A DNA stretch of 64,000 bases, from NCBI RefSeq assembly GCF_001270265.1, contig NZ_LGAP01000022.1, positions 46,813-110,812 on the forward strand. The letters are read 5' to 3'. The stretch comes from Ensifer adhaerens (GTDB lineage: Bacteria > Pseudomonadota > Alphaproteobacteria > Rhizobiales > Rhizobiaceae). Position 1 is the stretch's first letter, and the number at the start of each line of letters is the position of its first letter. The translations under genes were made by a program, and so were the position numbers. The notes below the pieces were generated by a model. That model searched no databases. It had not been told where the DNA came from and saw only the letters and a program-made list of their open reading frames with translations. Positions 53,064 to 61,538 of the stretch are shown here, in pieces.

Positions 53064-53768
53064 ATGCTGGACCTGCGCGTTCACTTCCTCGAAGCCGATG
53101 GATCACTTGCACCGTGGCGTGAACAAATTCTCGCCGACGTGCAGTCGACGGCCGAGCGTGTCGGTGGCAGCGTTTCCGCAGCCGACGGAGCTATGCCCGT
53201 CGACGTCATCGTCGAGCGCCGGCCGGGTGAAACAATCCCTGAGCTTGGGTTGTCGGGGGCCTGCTACCGCCGTGGGCTCGTGACGGTCACGCTGGATCCG
53301 GATAACCTCAACTTCGGCACCAGCCTCGCCAGGGGCGAACTGCGAAGGACGCTCACGCACGAACTTCACCACTCCTTCCGCCACGCGACGTGCGGTTATG
53401 GTTTCAGATTGGGAGAAGTCTTGGTCACCGAGGGTCTGGCAGACGCCTTCGACGCGGAGATCAACGGTGGCGACGGCAATCCGTGGAACCATGCCATCGC
53501 TGCCGAGGATTGGTTGGTGGTGATGGAGCAAGCCGAGCTGGAACTCTGGGCTGACGCTTATAACCACAGCGCCTGGTTCTTCGGTTGGAGCGGCCATGGC
53601 AAGCAGCTTCCGCGCTGGGCTGGCTATTCGATCGGCTACCATCTGGTCAAAGCCTACCTGGCGGCGAACCCCGATGCCCGCCCGTCGCAGATGACAGGAA
53701 CCCCGGCGCCCGAGGTGATCGGCCAAGCCTGGGCGCAGCTGAAAGCCAGGATAACGGCCGCAGCCTAA
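53064..53768 (+). CDS. predicted zinc metalloprotease (DUF2268-like)
   Basis: A 234-residue protein with a zincin motif LRRTLTHELHHSFRHAT (HExxH extended) and a downstream acidic region GEVLVTEGLADAFDAEI that may supply the third ligand. This matches the DUF2268/YjaZ type of predicted Zn-dependent proteases. No signal peptide, so cytoplasmic. Divergent from the AraC gene. The start at 53064 has GGAGAATTG upstream. Confidence 0.85.
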   Translation: MLDLRVHFLEADGSLAPWREQILADVQSTAERVGGSVSAADGAMPVDVIVERRPGETIPELGLSGACYRRGLVTVTLDPDNLNFGTSLARGELRRTLTHELHHSFRHATCGYGFRLGEVLVTEGLADAFDAEINGGDGNPWNHAIAAEDWLVVMEQAELELWADAYNHSAWFFGWSGHGKQLPRWAGYSIGYHLVKAYLAANPDARPSQMTGTPAPEVIGQAWAQLKARITAAA

Positions 53769-53774
53769 CGGAAT

Positions 53775-54179
53775 CTAATCCCTGTCGTGACCGGGCAGCG
53801 CGCCGACGTCGCCGATCCAGGGCAGGGCGGAAGAGCGCCAGATCTGTGATTTCGGCGCAAGCTCGCGGCGCTGGTTGATCGTCCCGAGGCGGATGCCGAC
53901 CTCCTCGGCATCTTCGTCCGTGCCGGTGGTGTAAATAGGCGAACCGCAATTCGGGCAGAAGAACTGTAGGCGCTTGCGGCCGTTCTCCGCAGTCTTGATG
54001 TAAAGTTTTGGCTCGCCGCCGGTCAGCCGGAAATTCTCCCGGGCAGTGCCCGCGGTCACCCGGTAAGCCGATCCCGTCAGTCGTTGGCAATCGGTGCAGT
54101 GGCAGACCGAAACATCGTCCGGATCGATGTCCGCCTCATAGGTCACGAAGCCGCAATGGCATTGTCCGTCGATCCGCAT
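53775..54179 (-). CDS. GFA-family zinc-binding protein
   Basis: A 134-residue second GFA protein: GQCHCGFVTYEAD, CHCTDCQRLTGSAY and FCPNCGSPIYTTG supply the zinc cysteines. Longer than the pattern at 4675 in the C-terminal loop (ELAPKSQIWRSSALPWIGD). Convergent with the metalloprotease, 6 bp between stops. Function unknown; the family name is not evidence of formaldehyde chemistry. Confidence 0.88.
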   Translation of the reverse strand: MRIDGQCHCGFVTYEADIDPDDVSVCHCTDCQRLTGSAYRVTAGTARENFRLTGGEPKLYIKTAENGRKRLQFFCPNCGSPIYTTGTDEDAEEVGIRLGTINQRRELAPKSQIWRSSALPWIGDVGALPGHDRD

Positions 54180-54325
54180 GGCACAACCTCCCTGAGAGGC
54201 GGTAAAATAGGGCAGTCGGACGCATCCGTCCATCGATGACCCAACATGCTGGGCCGATCGGCGCACACCCTGAAGCGCGTCGCGATCTCTAGGATTCGCT
54301 GACTGCGCTTTGAGTGCTTGTTCCT

Positions 54326-54374
54326 GCGCATGTCGTTATCGCAAAACCGCTACGCACTTTTGCGCGACATGATC
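54326..54374. repeat. constant-core palindrome, copy 5 (CATGTCG arms)
   Basis: GCGCATGTCGTTATCGCAAAACCGCTACGCACTTTTGCGCGACATGATC: arms CATGTCG/CGACATG (perfect), inner GCAAAA/TTTTGC, loop CCGCTACGCAC. Just beyond iolB. Confidence 0.78.
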
Positions 54375-54407
54375 TAGGTCCTGACGGCCGGGTGCGCGGT
54401 ATCGCTG

Positions 54408-55208
54408 CTAAACGCCGGTAAACAGCCACTCGTGTTCGCGGGCGTTGTGAAATTTCCACACCCGCTTCGGCCCGGCCATGACGTTGAGATAGTAGACGTC
54501 GTAGCCGTGAACGGCGGCAACCGGGTGATAGCCCTTCGGCACCAGCGTCACGTCGCCGTCTTCCACCGCCATGGTCTCGTCCAGCGAACGATCGTCGGTA
54601 TAGACGCGCTGCATGGCAAATCCCTGCGGCGGGTTCAGGCGGTGATAATAGGTCTCTTCCAGGTAGCTCTCGGCCGGCAGATCGTCCTGGTCGTGTTTGT
54701 GCGGCGGGTAGGAGGAGGTGTGTCCGCCGGGCGTGATCACTTCGACCACCAGCAGCGATTGGGCCGAGCTGTCGTCCTCCGGCATGATGTTGGTGACATA
54801 GCGGGTGTTCGTGCCCTTGCCGCGGGTCATCTGCGGGTGCGTTCCAGGCTTGATCACCTTGGCTTTGAAACCTTCGCCGCCGGGGGCCGAGCAGATCGCG
54901 AGATCGAGATCGGTTGTCGCCGTCGCCTGCCAGCGGCTGCCCTTCGGCACGTAGACGGCATAGGGCTGCCCCTCGAACGGCGTCATGCGCTCGCCGAGCT
55001 CGCCGAAATCCTCGCCGTCGACGGAAACCTTCGCCTTGCCGGAAACCAGCACAAGGCAGATTTCCTTGTCGCCTGCCTCGCCTTGCGCCGTCTCGCCCGG
55101 CTTCAGCCGATTGAGCGCGAAGCCGACATAGGTCCAGCCGGCGCTTTCCGGCGTGACGTTCTGCATCAGGCCGGATTTGGCTTTTGGTTTGACGAGCAGC
55201 TTGGACAT
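54408..55208 (-). CDS. iolB: 5-deoxy-glucuronate isomerase
   Basis: A 266-residue bicupin that converts 5-deoxyglucuronate to 5-dehydro-2-deoxygluconate in inositol breakdown. The metal-binding histidines are in YPPHKHDQDDLPAESYLEETYYHRLNPPQGF, a conserved IolB block; VPKGYHPVAAVHGYDVYYLNVMAGPKRVWKFHN completes it. Last gene of iolC-D-E-B; a paired palindrome element (55254-55400) precedes it. Confidence 0.95.
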   Translation of the reverse strand: MSKLLVKPKAKSGLMQNVTPESAGWTYVGFALNRLKPGETAQGEAGDKEICLVLVSGKAKVSVDGEDFGELGERMTPFEGQPYAVYVPKGSRWQATATTDLDLAICSAPGGEGFKAKVIKPGTHPQMTRGKGTNTRYVTNIMPEDDSSAQSLLVVEVITPGGHTSSYPPHKHDQDDLPAESYLEETYYHRLNPPQGFAMQRVYTDDRSLDETMAVEDGDVTLVPKGYHPVAAVHGYDVYYLNVMAGPKRVWKFHNAREHEWLFTGV

Positions 55209-55253
55209 GTGACGGTCTCCTGAATTTTTCTTGGCGGCCGCACTCGCGGCCTG

Positions 55254-55400
55254 CCCCTCACCCTAGCCCTCTCCCCGCAGGCGGGGAGAGGGGACTTTGG
55301 AGCGTGTTTCTCCCCGCTCTTACCAAGACGGGTTGGACGGTGCGGCATATCCCTTCTCCCCGCAGGCGGGGAGAAGGTGGCGGCAGCCGGATGAGGGGCT
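55254..55400. repeat. bipartite GCGGGGAG palindrome element, copy 1 (iolE-iolB gap)
   Basis: Two hairpins in one unit: CCCTCTCCCCGC-AG-GCGGGGAGAGGG (55267-55292) and CCTTCTCCCCGC-AG-GCGGGGAGAAGG (55352-55377), framed by CCCCTCACCCTAG and GGCGGCAGCCGGATGAGGGG. The related unit at 56399 is its inverted copy and lacks about 34 bp between the hairpins. Confidence 0.8.
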
Positions 55401-55421
55401 GCCGATGATCGATAGGGCGCT

Positions 55422-56321
55422 TTACTTGTCGAGCCCGGCTTCCTTGGCGAACGCCTTCAGCGACTTCAGTCCCAGCGACTGGTACTCGAAGGGATTGCGC
55501 ACGGCCGAATCCTGCTCCGCCTCGATCACCAGCCAGCCATCGTAGTTGTGCTCGGCGGCAATTTTCAGGACGGGGAGGAAATCGACGCCGCCTTCGCTGT
55601 CGCCCGGAACGGTGAAGACGCCGCGGCGCACGCCTTCGAGGAAGGAAAGGCCTTCGCCCTCGACGACCTTGCGGACAGTGGTGCGCACGTTTTTGCAATG
55701 GATATGGCGGACGCGGGGCATGTACTTGTTTGCGACTTCCGCCGGATCGGAACCGCCGAACCACGCATGGCCGGTGTCGAGCAAAAGCTTGGTCGCCGGA
55801 CCGGTGTTCTGCATCAGCAGGTCGATCTCCTCGCCGGTCTGGACGATCGTGCCCATGTGGTGATGGTAGACGAGATCGATGCCCTGGTCGGCGCAATATT
55901 GCGCGATTGCTTCCAGATCGGCGCCGAATTTCTTCCACTGGTCCGCCGGCAGCACCGGCTTGTCGTTGGCGACCGATTTGCTGTCGTCGCCGTGGATGGC
56001 GTTCGAGGTCTCGCAGACGATCGCCACCTTGCAGCCATTGTGCTTCAGGAGGTCGAGATGCGGCTGGATCGCCTTCTTCTCTGCCTCGACGTCATGGGTG
56101 AGCAGGTTGGTCGAGTGCCAGCCGGAAACGAAGACGAGGTCGTAGGAGGCGAGCTTCGCCTTCAGCGCTTCTGGATCGTTCGGCATCTTGTGGCCCTTCT
56201 CGATGCCGTCGAAGCCGATCTTCTGGCAATCGGAGAGGCAATCCTCGAGCGTCAGATGCGCGCCGATCGAATGATCGTCGTCGTTGCTCCAGGCGATCGG
56301 GTTGGTTCCGTAGCGGATCAT
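55422..56321 (-). CDS. iolE: myo-inosose-2 dehydratase
   Basis: A 299-residue xylose-isomerase-fold dehydratase that makes 3D-(3,5/4)-trihydroxycyclohexane-1,2-dione from inosose. [31 protein letters not shown] metal ligands (YHHHMGT), [12 protein letters not shown] and HIHCKNVR are visible. AGGAGG precedes its ATG. It lies between two inverted repeat units in the operon. Confidence 0.95.
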   Translation of the reverse strand: MIRYGTNPIAWSNDDDHSIGAHLTLEDCLSDCQKIGFDGIEKGHKMPNDPEALKAKLASYDLVFVSGWHSTNLLTHDVEAEKKAIQPHLDLLKHNGCKVAIVCETSNAIHGDDSKSVANDKPVLPADQWKKFGADLEAIAQYCADQGIDLVYHHHMGTIVQTGEEIDLLMQNTGPATKLLLDTGHAWFGGSDPAEVANKYMPRVRHIHCKNVRTTVRKVVEGEGLSFLEGVRRGVFTVPGDSEGGVDFLPVLKIAAEHNYDGWLVIEAEQDSAVRNPFEYQSLGLKSLKAFAKEAGLDK

Positions 56322-56398
56322 TTTCTTGCCTCCTATAGCATTGTCCGCGCAAGCGGATCGTTCGTTTTGTCTCGTGGATGCAGAACGGGAGGCGCTTG

Positions 56399-56510
56399 CC
56401 CCCTCATCCGGCTGCCGCCACCTTCTCCCCGCCGGCGGGGAGAAGGGATGTGCCGCGCTCTCCGAAGTTCCCTCTCCCCGCAGGCGGGGAGAGGGTTAGG
56501 GTGTGAGGGG
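56399..56510. repeat. bipartite GCGGGGAG palindrome element, copy 2 (inverted, iolD-iolE gap)
   Basis: CCCTCATCCGGCTGCCGCCA, then CCTTCTCCCCGCC/GGCGGGGAGAAGG (56421-56446, perfect) and CCCTCTCCCCGC-AG-GCGGGGAGAGGG (56470-56495), ending GTTAGGGTGTGAGGGG. It is the reverse-orientation counterpart of 55254-55400. Confidence 0.8.
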
Positions 56511-56563
56511 CATAGATACTAAACGACGCCCGCGCGGATAACGCGGGTGCCGAAAGGGCAATC

Positions 56564-58417
56564 TCAGCCGAAGCGCTGGGAGAGCAGAGCCTTTTCGTAG
56601 CCCTGGCGCGCGTCGTTGACTTCTTTGCGGCCCGAGACCTCGGGCACGGCGACATCCCACCAGTGGCCGCCGGCCTCGGTGGTGATCAGCGGATCGGTAT
56701 CGATGACGATCACCGTCGTGCGCGGTTCGCTGGCCGTTTCCATGAGCGCCGTTTCGAGCTCAGAAATCGAGCCGACCTTGCGGGTGACCGCACCCATTGC
56801 GCCGGCGTGCGCCGCGAAGTCGATTTGCGGCAGCTCGACGTGGTGTGTGTCCTTGAGCAGATTGTTGAAGTTCGCACCGCCGGTTTCCATCTGCAGTCGG
56901 TTGATGCAGCCATAACCGGCATTGTCCAAGAGAACGATGGTGATCTTGGCGCCGAGCATGATCGACGAGGCGATCTCTGAATTCAGCATCATGTAGCTGC
57001 CGTCGCCGACCATGACGATGACATCGCTGTCGGGACGGGCGAGCTTGGCGCCGAGGCCACCGGCGACTTCATAGCCCATGGTCGAGAAGCCGTATTCCAT
57101 GTGGTAGCCACCGGGTGTTTCCGCCTGCCAGAGCTTGTGCAACTCGCCGGGCAGCCCGCCTGCAGCGCAGACGAGGACCGTATCTGATCCGCCGCGCGCG
57201 CGCTGCACGGCGCCGATCACCTGTGCGTCCGAAGGCAGAGCCGCATTGGTCGTCGCCGTCGCCTTGTCGGCGGCCTTCAGCCACTCCGTCTTGCCGGCCT
57301 TGGCCTTGTCGGTCCAGGCGGCATCGACCTTGTGATTGCCGAGCCCGGCGGAAATCCGTTCGAGGCCGACGCGCGCATCGGCGACCAGCGGCAGCCCCTC
57401 ATGCTTGGCCGCATCGAAGGGTTGGACATTGAGGCCGACGATCTTCAGGCCTTCGTTCTTGAACAGCGACCAGGAGCCGGTGGTGAAGTCCTGCAACCGT
57501 GACCCGACGGCGAGCACGACGTCGGCTGCTTCCGCCAGCTGGTTGGAGGCCGACGTGCCGGTGACGCCGACGGAGCCCATGTTGAGCGCATGGCTGTGCG
57601 GCAGGGAGGACTTGCCGGCCTGGGTCTCGACGACAGGAATGCCGTGTTTTTCCGCGAACGCCGCAAGCGCCTTGCTGGCCTCCGAATAAAGCACGCCGCC
57701 GCCGGCGATGATCACCGGCTTTTTCGCCGCCTTCAACGCCGCGATCGCCGCTGCCAGCTCGTTGGCATCGGGCTCGATGCGGCGCGAAGACCAGACCTTC
57801 TCGTCGAAGAAGTTTTCCGGATAGTCATAGGCTTCCGCCTGCACGTCCTGGCAAAGCGAGAGCGTGACCGGGCCGCAATCGGCCGGATCCGTCAGCACCT
57901 GCATGGCGCGGCGCAACGCCGGGATGATCTGTTCCGGCCGGGTGATGCGGTCGAAATAGCGCGAAACCGGACGGAAGCAGTCATTGGCCGAGATCGTACC
58001 GTCGGCAAAGCCCTCCACCTGCTGCAGCACCGGATCGGGCCGGCGATTGGCAAAGACATCGCCGGGCAGGAACAAGACCGGCAGGCGGTTGACATGGGCA
58101 AGGGCTGCCGAGGTCACCATGTTGAGGGCGCCGGGGCCGATCGAGGTGGTGCAGGCCATGAAGCGGCGGCGGAAGCTCGCCTTGGCAAAGGCGATCGCCG
58201 CATTGGCCATGCCCTGCTCGTTCTGCGCGCGGTAGGTCGGCAGCGTGTCCTTGATGCCATGCAGTGCTTCGCCGACGCCGGCGACATTGCCGTGGCCGAA
58301 GATGGCGAAGACGCCGCCGAAGATCGGCACCTTGTTGCCGTCGATGACAGTCATCTGGCGGGTCAGGAACCGCGCCACGGCCTGTGCCATGGTCAGGCGC
58401 ACGGTCTTCTGGCTCAT
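56564..58417 (-). CDS. iolD: 3D-(3,5/4)-trihydroxycyclohexane-1,2-dione hydrolase
   Basis: A 617-residue ThDP-dependent hydrolase that opens the inositol-derived ring to 5-deoxyglucuronate. The ThDP-fold is clear: MTVIDGNKVPIFGGVFAIFGHGNVAG, TSIGPGALNMVTSAALAHVN, and the C-terminal ThDP site VIVMVGDGSYMMLNSEIASSIMLG...AGYGCINRLQ (GDG...N). I start at MSQKTVRLTM (58417), as in homologues. Follows iolC by 88 bp. Confidence 0.95.
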   Translation of the reverse strand: MSQKTVRLTMAQAVARFLTRQMTVIDGNKVPIFGGVFAIFGHGNVAGVGEALHGIKDTLPTYRAQNEQGMANAAIAFAKASFRRRFMACTTSIGPGALNMVTSAALAHVNRLPVLFLPGDVFANRRPDPVLQQVEGFADGTISANDCFRPVSRYFDRITRPEQIIPALRRAMQVLTDPADCGPVTLSLCQDVQAEAYDYPENFFDEKVWSSRRIEPDANELAAAIAALKAAKKPVIIAGGGVLYSEASKALAAFAEKHGIPVVETQAGKSSLPHSHALNMGSVGVTGTSASNQLAEAADVVLAVGSRLQDFTTGSWSLFKNEGLKIVGLNVQPFDAAKHEGLPLVADARVGLERISAGLGNHKVDAAWTDKAKAGKTEWLKAADKATATTNAALPSDAQVIGAVQRARGGSDTVLVCAAGGLPGELHKLWQAETPGGYHMEYGFSTMGYEVAGGLGAKLARPDSDVIVMVGDGSYMMLNSEIASSIMLGAKITIVLLDNAGYGCINRLQMETGGANFNNLLKDTHHVELPQIDFAAHAGAMGAVTRKVGSISELETALMETASEPRTTVIVIDTDPLITTEAGGHWWDVAVPEVSGRKEVNDARQGYEKALLSQRFG

Positions 58418-58459
58418 ACTCTGTTTCCTCCTCGTGGCGAAATCATCCCGTTTCGCCCA

Positions 58460-58480
58460 CTGCATCATTCCTTAGATCGG
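58460..58480. repeat. RIME1 relic between iolC and iolD
   Basis: CTGCATCATTCCTTAGATCGG resembles the start of the second RIME1 palindrome (CTGCATAATTCCTTAAATCGG) with two changes; the other arm has eroded (TATTGGTCCAAGAACC). Confidence 0.45.
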
Positions 58481-58505
58481 TATTGGTCCAAGAACCCCGC
58501 CGATC

Positions 58506-60443
58506 CTATGCCGCCTTTGTTTCACCCAGCTGCAGCCAGAGATCCACCAGCGCCTTGAATTTTCCAGCCATGTCGGCGATCGCCTGCTCGTCGGTCATGG
58601 TGCCGCCGAGCCAGGCCTTGCTGGCATCGGCAAAGATCGTGCGGCCGACGGCAAAACCCTTCACCGTCTTCGACGTGCGGGCCGCCGCAAAGCCGTCCTT
58701 CAGCGCCTCATAGGGTGCTTCGAGGCCGAGCAGCACGACGCCACGGCACAGCGGATCGCGCTTTTCGATGACGGCATCGATCGCCGCCCAGGCGCTTCGG
58801 CTTGCCTGCGGCTCCAGCTTCCACCAGTCGGGCTTGAGGCCGGCATCGTAAAGCTCGTTGAGCGCGCGCGGAATGGTCTGGTCATCAAGCTTGCCGTGCT
58901 TGCCGGCGATGATCTCGATCAGGATTTCGCGGCCGACCTTGCGCGCCGCGTCGAAGGCCGAGCGCAGCTTGGCAACCTGCGTCGCTTTCATCTCGGCCGG
59001 ATCATCCGGGTGGTAGAAGGACAGCACCTTGATGCAGTGGTCGACCGGCCAGTCGATCAGGCGGCTGCCGAGATCCTGGCTGAATTCGAACTGCAGCGGC
59101 CGCGAGCCCGGAAGCTCGATCGGCTTGCCGATCCAGAAGTCGCGGTGGGCGCCGGCGGCGTAAAGCGCGTCGCGGCCGTACTTGTCGTCGATCAGCATGC
59201 CGAAGCCGGAGCGGCCGGCGGCCACTTGTGCGGCAGCCTTGACGGCCAGCACCTTGAAGGCCGGGATGCGGGCAAGCAGTTCGGGGTTGCCGGCAGCCGC
59301 ATCTTCCAGCTGGCTGCGATGGTCGATCGCCAGCGCCATCAACAGCGGGATCTCGCGGCGACGGGTGGTCGCCCAGTGCACGTGGTTGATCGCCTCGTCC
59401 TTGCGCAGCGCCCGTTCCTTGCTGCCCTTCTCCAGGAAGAACTGCAGTTCGGTCCAGGTCGGGATTTCCGGCGCGCAGAGCAGGCGGGAAACGGCAAAGG
59501 CGCCGCAGGCGTTCGCCCAGGTGGCGGAGGTCGCGTGTGGTTCGTTCTTCAACCAGCCGCGCAGGAAACCGGACATGAAGGCGTCGCCGGCACCCAGCAC
59601 GTTGTAGACTTCGATCGGAAAACCCTTGCCGACGATGCCGTCCTCGAGATTGTCGGAGATTGGGCCGTCATAGACGATGCAACCCATCGGGCCGCGCTTC
59701 AGGACGATGGTCGCCTGCGACAGCGCCCGGATCGTCTTTAGTGCCTGGAGCAGGTCGCTTTCGCCTGATGCAATCAGAACCTCTTCCTCGGTGCCGACGA
59801 TCAGGTCGCAATCGGCAAGAACGGTTTTGAGGTGCGCCGACACGCGGTCGGAGGCGATATAGCGGCTTTCGCCGGCGTCATGGCCGGCAAGGCCCCAGAG
59901 GTTCGGGCGATAGTCGATGTCGAAGACGATCTTCGCGCCGGTTTCCTTGGCTATCCGCATCGCCTTGCGCTGGGCGGCATCGGTGTTGGGCTTGGAGAAG
60001 TGCGTGCCGGAAACCAGGATGGCCCGGGCCGAGCGGATGAAGTCCTCGGAAACGTCGTCTTCGCACAGCGCATTGTCGGCGCAGTTGTCGCGGTAGAACA
60101 ACAGTGGAAAGGATTTGTCGTTCTCGACGGCGAGGATGGCGAGTGCGGTCAGACGCTCCGGGTCGGTGACGATGCCGCGGGTTTCGACGCCCTCGCGGGT
60201 CAATTGCTCACGGATGAAGCGGCCCATCTGCTCGTCGCCGACGCGGGTCAAAAGCGCCGACTTCAGCCCGAGGCGTGCCGTGCCGACCGAGATGTTGCAG
60301 GGGCAGCCGCCGACCGATTTGGCAAAGCTCGAAACGTCCTCAAGCCGGGTGCCGATCTGCTGGCCGTAAAGGTCGACCGAGGCCCGGCCTATGGTGATGA
60401 GGTCGAGCGGCTTTGCTCCCTGTGACGAAACGTTCTGGCTCAC
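58506..60443 (-). CDS. iolC: 5-dehydro-2-deoxygluconokinase fused to a DUF2090 aldolase-like domain
   Basis: A 645-residue two-domain protein. The N-terminal PfkB kinase (about 1-330) has DLITIGRASVDLYGQQIG, VGGCPCNISVGTARLG and the catalytic loop VLGAGDAFMSGFLRGW (GAGD). The C-terminal 300 residues form the DUF2090 (class I aldolase-like) domain: MALAIDHRSQLEDAA, GFGMLIDDKYGRDALY, VKVLSFYHPDD-type motif and RGVVLLGLEAPYEALK. The usual rhizobial IolC is this fusion. It begins with GTG at 60443 preceded by GGGGAGGAAG. Confidence 0.95.
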   Translation of the reverse strand: MSQNVSSQGAKPLDLITIGRASVDLYGQQIGTRLEDVSSFAKSVGGCPCNISVGTARLGLKSALLTRVGDEQMGRFIREQLTREGVETRGIVTDPERLTALAILAVENDKSFPLLFYRDNCADNALCEDDVSEDFIRSARAILVSGTHFSKPNTDAAQRKAMRIAKETGAKIVFDIDYRPNLWGLAGHDAGESRYIASDRVSAHLKTVLADCDLIVGTEEEVLIASGESDLLQALKTIRALSQATIVLKRGPMGCIVYDGPISDNLEDGIVGKGFPIEVYNVLGAGDAFMSGFLRGWLKNEPHATSATWANACGAFAVSRLLCAPEIPTWTELQFFLEKGSKERALRKDEAINHVHWATTRRREIPLLMALAIDHRSQLEDAAAGNPELLARIPAFKVLAVKAAAQVAAGRSGFGMLIDDKYGRDALYAAGAHRDFWIGKPIELPGSRPLQFEFSQDLGSRLIDWPVDHCIKVLSFYHPDDPAEMKATQVAKLRSAFDAARKVGREILIEIIAGKHGKLDDQTIPRALNELYDAGLKPDWWKLEPQASRSAWAAIDAVIEKRDPLCRGVVLLGLEAPYEALKDGFAAARTSKTVKGFAVGRTIFADASKAWLGGTMTDEQAIADMAGKFKALVDLWLQLGETKAA

Positions 60444-60507
60444 TGCTTCCTCCCCGCGGACGCCTTTGCGGCCCCGACCATTCTCGTTCTGTGGGTGATG
60501 CAGGTAT

Positions 60508-60521
60508 GAAACATAAATTCC
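60508..60521. promoter_or_regulatory. candidate IolR operator at iolC promoter
   Basis: GAAA-CATAAA-TTCC (reverse strand GGAA-N6-TTTC), 65 bp upstream of the iolC start and next to a TTGACG -35-like hexamer. It matches the GGAA-N6-TTCC motif described for IolR in S. meliloti at 7 of 8 positions. Confidence 0.5.
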
Positions 60522-60558
60522 GGCGTTTCGTCAATATAGAATTTTCATTCTATCCGTT

Positions 60559-61422
60559 CTATTCCGTCCTGGCCTCGTCGATCAGGCGGCGGCGCTTCTC
60601 GGCAATGGCGACCGTCAGCGCCATGGCGAAGGCCATGCTGGCGGAAAGCGAGCGGAAGCCGGCATGGTCCGCCTCGACCAGTTCGAACCAGACCTTGGAG
60701 GATTCGGCCAGCGGCGAGAACGCCGAATCGGTCAGCGACACGACCGGCACCTTGCGCTCGGCGAGCAGCCGCGCCTGGGTGGCGCTTTCGGAGGCGTAAG
60801 GGGAGAAGCTGACCGCAAACGCGGCGTCGTTCTTGCCGGCCATCGCCAGCATGTCGTCGTCGATGCCGGCGGCCGTGCCGACCAGCTGATACTTCACCTT
60901 CAACTTGCCGAAGGCATAGGCCATGTAGCTGGAGATCGGATAGGAGCGGCGCTTGGCGATCAGGTAGATCGTCTCGGCCTTGGCGAGAATATCGACCGCC
61001 CGTTCAAAGGCTTCCGGGTCGACCGAGGTTGCGATGTTGTCGAGCGAGCGGTGGGCGGCGGCGACGAAGCCGTTGAAGATCGAGCCGCTCTCGAGCTTGC
61101 TGTGATCGTTCTCGCTGAGCGCCTTCAGCCGGTCTTCGTAACCGGGCGTGCGCTCGCGCAGGCGGGCGCGGAAAATCTGCTGCAGGCTGGAGAAGCCCTC
61201 GAAGCCGAAGTGCTGGGCAAAGCGCACCAGGGTCGACGGCTGGACGTCGGCCGAGGTGGCAATGCTTGCGGCGGTGCCGAAGGCAATCTCGTCGGGATTG
61301 TCGAGCGAATAGGCGGCCACCTGCTTCAGCCGTTTCGGCAGCTGCGCCTTTCGCTCCAGAATAACTGCCTTCAGCGCTTCGAAATCCTGCGGGACCTCCG
61401 TCGTCGTTTCAGGCGTCGCCAT
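60559..61422 (-). CDS. iolR: RpiR/MurR-family repressor of inositol genes
   Basis: A 287-residue regulator with an N-terminal RpiR HTH (LPKRLKQVAAYSLDNPDEIAFGTAASIATSADVQPSTLVRFAQHFGFEGFSSLQ) and a C-terminal SIS domain (ERAVDILAKAETIYLIAKRRSYPISSYMAYAFGKL) that would sense an inositol-derived phosphosugar. Its place between iolY and iolC matches S. meliloti IolR, a repressor of these genes. Confidence 0.92.
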   Translation of the reverse strand: MATPETTTEVPQDFEALKAVILERKAQLPKRLKQVAAYSLDNPDEIAFGTAASIATSADVQPSTLVRFAQHFGFEGFSSLQQIFRARLRERTPGYEDRLKALSENDHSKLESGSIFNGFVAAAHRSLDNIATSVDPEAFERAVDILAKAETIYLIAKRRSYPISSYMAYAFGKLKVKYQLVGTAAGIDDDMLAMAGKNDAAFAVSFSPYASESATQARLLAERKVPVVSLTDSAFSPLAESSKVWFELVEADHAGFRSLSASMAFAMALTVAIAEKRRRLIDEARTE

Positions 61423-61464
61423 TCTTGTCCGTCTCCAGTCTGACCGTGTTGCGTTATGACCTCA

Positions 61465-61480
61465 CACTAATCGATTAGTG
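61465..61480. promoter_or_regulatory. perfect 16-bp palindrome upstream of iolR
   Basis: CACTAATCGATTAGTG is its own reverse complement and lies 43 bp upstream of the iolR ATG. It differs from the GGAA-N6-TTCC IolR motif and could bind another regulator or lie in a promoter. Confidence 0.4.
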
Positions 61481-61491
61481 ACCACTGGGAT

Positions 61492-61505
61492 AGAACAGGC
61501 ATTCC
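61492..61505. promoter_or_regulatory. candidate IolR operator upstream of iolR
   Basis: AGAA-CAGGCA-TTCC (reverse strand GGAA-N6-TTCT) in the iolR promoter region, 70 bp before the ATG; 7 of 8 positions fit the IolR motif. Autoregulation is plausible. Confidence 0.45.
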
Positions 61506-61538
61506 ATTTTTTCCTGCCTCTTCCATTCTAGCCTTTCG

